DNA of 64,000 nt. Origin: CALFVT01 sp964513675 (GTDB lineage Bacteria; Pseudomonadota; Alphaproteobacteria; Caulobacterales; Maricaulaceae). The position numbers and the translations under genes are program-made. Below the pieces are notes generated by a model. That model had not been told where the DNA came from. It did not search any database and saw only the letters and a list, made by a program, of their open reading frames with translations. Shown piece after piece: positions 61,288-64,000 of this stretch (positions are counted from its first letter, which is position 1; each line of letters opens with the position of its first letter). Where the stretch lies: contig CAZEOD010000008.1 in the NCBI GenBank assembly GCA_964513675.1, positions 1 to 64,000 on the forward strand. The letters run 5' to 3'.

Positions 61288-63117
61288 ATGACACGATATT
61301 TTTCTGCTTTTGCTCTCACCGCAGTCTTACTGGCCGCGCCGATTAGCTGCGCTCCACCCACTAAGAGCAGCCTGTCTCAAGCCGAATATGTCGAGCGCGA
61401 AAGCCGCGCACTTAATGGCTGGTTTGACGACCGCTTTGATGATGAACTGGCGCGCTCCCCAATGTCGCAAACAAGCTATGGGGACAACAGCTCCCTTAGC
61501 CGCCTAGATGATGTATCCCAGCAAAGCCTTGACGAAGAAGCCGCTTTACTTCGCGGTTGGCGGCAGGATTTAACCTCGACTTTTGATTTAGACCGCCTTG
61601 ATGAACAAACGCGGCTTTCATATGAGCTTTTTCTATTTGATACGGATGACAGGCTCGCTGAATATGATTTTGCCGATCATGATTATGTGTTTCAACATAT
61701 GTCTGGCCCGCATAGTAACCTGCCGTCTTTTTTAATTAACATTCACCCCATTAGCACAATAGCTGAAGCAGAAGGCTATATTGCGCGGCTGGGCGCAGCC
61801 CAGAGCTTTCTCGGCCAATATGAAGCCCGCGCGGAGGCACAAGCCGCAAAAGGGATATTACTCCCACGCTTTGTCTACCCAAAACTAATAGAGTCCGCGC
61901 AGAATATCATTACGGGCAGGCCATTTGACGGCGAAACTGACAGTCCGCTTCTGGGGCATTTTAAAGACAAAGTCGATGCGCTGGATGTTGGTGAGCTTGA
62001 GAAAACCCGGCTCGTTAATGACGCGGCGCGCGCTATCTCGGATTATGTCGGCCCCGCATATAATAATTTAATCGCGATGTTTCGCCGTCATGAAGGGCTA
62101 AGCGATGATCGAGACGGCGTTTGGAAGCTGCCGCGCGGGGCCAATTATTATCAATCACGCCTCAACCATTACACAACCACAGACCTTACGGCTGATGAAA
62201 TTCATAATATCGGCCTAAATGAAGTCGCGCGTATCCAAGATCAAATGCGCGAGATCATGACGCAAATCGGCTATGAGGGCAGCCTTAAAGAGTTTTTCAC
62301 CTTTCTTCGCACAGACCCGCAATTTACCTATGCTAATGATGACGCTGGCCGTGCGCGCTATATCGAAGAGGCGAGCGGCTATATTGACGATATGCGCGAA
62401 GAGCTTGATCGTCTTTTTATAACGAAACCCAAAGCCGATATTGTCGTTAAGCGCGTCGAGCCTTTTCGCGAAGCCTCGGCCTTTGGTGCATTTTATAATC
62501 AACCCGCGCTGGATGGCTCGCGACCCGGTACATATTATATTAATCTAAAAGATATGTCAGAGCTTCCCATCTATCAGATGCAGGCCTTGGCCTATCATGA
62601 AGGGATTCCCGGTCATCATATGCAAATTGCGATTGGGATGGAGCTAAAAGGATTGCCTAAATTTCGAACGCTTGGCGGGCATACCCCCTATATCGAAGGC
62701 TGGGCGCTTTACGCCGAAAGCGTTCCCGCCGATTTAGGGCTTTATACCGACCCCTATCAGGATTTTGGTCGCCTCTCGATGGAAATTTTTCGCGCAGTAA
62801 GACTGGTAGTTGATACGGCTATACATTCAAAGAAATGGACCCGAGAACAGGCTGTGCAATATTTTCTGGATAATTCGGCCAATTCAGAAGGCGATATTCG
62901 GGCCGAAATTGACCGCTATATTGTCTGGCCAGGTCAAGCCACGGCGTATAAAATCGGTATGATTAAAATAACCGAGCTTAGACTCCGTGCCGAGACTGAA
63001 CTGGGTGATGATTTTGACATTACCGAGTTTCATGACGTCATACTCGCTAATGGCTCCGTGCCCTTGTCGATTTTAGATAGAATTATAAATAATTGGATTC
63101 AAACAAAAAAGAGGTAA
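61288..63117 (+). CDS. DUF885-family lipoprotein
   Basis: A 609-residue exported protein with a signal ending in a lipobox-like cysteine (APISCAP). DUF885 proteins are putative zinc-peptidase-like enzymes; this one has the motif LAYHEGIPGHHMQIAIG (HExxxHH-type) at about 435 and EGWALYAESVPADLG after it. It probably sits in the outer membrane or periplasm. A second DUF885 gene starts four bases after its stop, with GAGG serving as its ribosome site. Confidence 0.88.
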   Translation: MTRYFSAFALTAVLLAAPISCAPPTKSSLSQAEYVERESRALNGWFDDRFDDELARSPMSQTSYGDNSSLSRLDDVSQQSLDEEAALLRGWRQDLTSTFDLDRLDEQTRLSYELFLFDTDDRLAEYDFADHDYVFQHMSGPHSNLPSFLINIHPISTIAEAEGYIARLGAAQSFLGQYEARAEAQAAKGILLPRFVYPKLIESAQNIITGRPFDGETDSPLLGHFKDKVDALDVGELEKTRLVNDAARAISDYVGPAYNNLIAMFRRHEGLSDDRDGVWKLPRGANYYQSRLNHYTTTDLTADEIHNIGLNEVARIQDQMREIMTQIGYEGSLKEFFTFLRTDPQFTYANDDAGRARYIEEASGYIDDMREELDRLFITKPKADIVVKRVEPFREASAFGAFYNQPALDGSRPGTYYINLKDMSELPIYQMQALAYHEGIPGHHMQIAIGMELKGLPKFRTLGGHTPYIEGWALYAESVPADLGLYTDPYQDFGRLSMEIFRAVRLVVDTAIHSKKWTREQAVQYFLDNSANSEGDIRAEIDRYIVWPGQATAYKIGMIKITELRLRAETELGDDFDITEFHDVILANGSVPLSILDRIINNWIQTKKR

Positions 63118-63121
63118 TTTC

Positions 63122-64000
63122 ATGCGCAAAACACTCCTAATTTCAGCCGCGCTCTTAGCGCTCACAGCCTGCGCCCCGTCTAATAAGGCTGAGATCAAAA
63201 CCGAGATAGCCGATCAAATATCAACGTCAACTCCAGCAAGCGAGTCGACACAGGCCCAAATGAACGCATGGCTAGAGAGCGAATTTGAAAAAAACATTCG
63301 CCATTACCCTCAAGTCCTCGCGCAATTTGGTATCAAAGAGCGCGCGGATGAATGGAACGATCCCAGCCGTGCCTTTGAACTTGAACGGCTTGAAGACACC
63401 CGCGCCGCCCTTGCCGAGTTTAAAGAAAGCTTCAAACGCAGCGAATTAAGTGAAGACGGCAAGCTATCTTACGACCTTTACGTTAAAAATGCCGAGGATG
63501 AGCTTGAGCGCGATAGCTGGCATGATTATGGTTATGTCTTCAATCAAATGCGCGGTGCGCAATCTGGTATTCCCACTTTTTTAATTAACTTCCACCGTAT
63601 TGATAATATTGAGGATGCAAATAATTATATAACCCGCCTCGAAAAGCTCGGCGGCCACATGGGCGCTATCATTGCTAATTCAGAAAAAGCGGCAAAAAAA
63701 GGCATTATGGCCCCAAAATTCGTTTATAATCATGTCATTCGTGATGCGAATAATATTCTGTCAGGGGCCCCGATGGAGGACACAGAAGATCTAAATGTAC
63801 TCATGAAAGACTTCCGCGATAAAATTGAAAAAATTGACCTCAATCCGGCGCAAAAAGAAGACTTATACTCCCGCGCCATCACCGCCTTGCTGACGTCGGT
63901 AAAGCCAGCATATGAGGATATCATTGCGACGGCTGAGGATCATCAATCGCGGACGACAACGGATGACGGGGCGTGGAAACTACCCGACGGCGGAGCCTAT
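63122..64000 (+). CDS. DUF885-family lipoprotein, second copy (cut by window edge)
   Basis: The first 293 residues of a paralogue of the upstream gene. The signal LISAALLALTACAPS has a clear lipobox. RGAQSGIPTFLINFHRIDNI and AAKKGIMAPKFVYNHVIRDA align with the same regions of the neighbour (SGPHSNLPSFLINIHPI and KGILLPRFVYPKLI). GAGG lies seven bases before ATG 63122. The expected HExxxHH region is outside the window. Confidence 0.88.
   Translation, partial: MRKTLLISAALLALTACAPSNKAEIKTEIADQISTSTPASESTQAQMNAWLESEFEKNIRHYPQVLAQFGIKERADEWNDPSRAFELERLEDTRAALAEFKESFKRSELSEDGKLSYDLYVKNAEDELERDSWHDYGYVFNQMRGAQSGIPTFLINFHRIDNIEDANNYITRLEKLGGHMGAIIANSEKAAKKGIMAPKFVYNHVIRDANNILSGAPMEDTEDLNVLMKDFRDKIEKIDLNPAQKEDLYSRAITALLTSVKPAYEDIIATAEDHQSRTTTDDGAWKLPDGGAY

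Overview
The window reads as a moderately low-GC chromosomal contig from a marine, carotenoid-pigmented alphaproteobacterium, most likely a stalked or budding relative in the Hyphomonadaceae/Robiginitomaculaceae area (Hellea- or Litorimonas-like; this placement is inference). Support comes from the C4 haem pathway (ALA synthase next to hemB), a CckA-type cell-cycle kinase next to recA and alaS, an alphaproteobacterial GTTC-N7-GTTC LexA box, an NADP isocitrate dehydrogenase, Bpt, and a CrtW/CrtZ ketocarotenoid cluster. Three N runs and tiny duplicated flanks show a draft or metagenome assembly. Almost all of the sequence is coding. No tRNA, rRNA, IS element or CRISPR array was seen.

Layout. 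1-9.3 kb: hemA (cut by the edge) divergent from hemB, an unusual RHH-membrane-EF-hand protein, a beta-hydroxyacid dehydrogenase, an SLC13/RCK transporter, bpt, and divergent glpD/glpK. 9.4-17.8 kb: a hybrid histidine kinase, then a six-gene minus-strand operon (two SDRs, an APH-type kinase, three acyl-CoA dehydrogenases) that resembles the LvaA/LvaC and ACAD10/11 route for 4-hydroxyacyl-CoA. 17.9-22.6 kb: a DUF3667 protein, a phage/GTA-like M15 endolysin and 3TM holin pair, a large envelope protein that joins a helix-hairpin-helix domain to a DUF2853-like domain across an assembly gap, and an OmpA/BON protein. 22.7-33 kb: nitronate monooxygenase, two M28 and one M1 exported peptidases, two glycosyltransferase-like proteins, a DUF6702-like protein, a GST and a VOC protein. 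33-39.7 kb: an AsmA protein and a sugar-catabolism set (isomerase, Gfo/Idh/MocA oxidoreductase, ThuA lipoprotein) with a LacI-type operator-like site upstream.

39.9-50 kb is the pigment island: a plus-strand operon crtE-ABC ATPase-ABC permease-crtW-crtZ, a minus-strand crtB with a perfect 19-bp palindrome before its start, an SdpR/SdpI pair with a symmetric operator, and minus-strand crtY-crtI. The enzymes suffice on paper for FPP to GGPP to phytoene to lycopene to beta-carotene and then ketolation and hydroxylation to astaxanthin-type xanthophylls. The ABC-2 exporter inside the crt operon and the toxin-less SdpRI pair are the least expected parts.

50-64 kb is mostly housekeeping: a TrmJ-like methyltransferase, icd, an ECF sigma operon (sigma, DUF6768-like membrane protein, VOC, glutaminyl cyclase), alaS, recA with its SOS box, cckA, and two tandem DUF885 lipoproteins, the second cut by the right edge.
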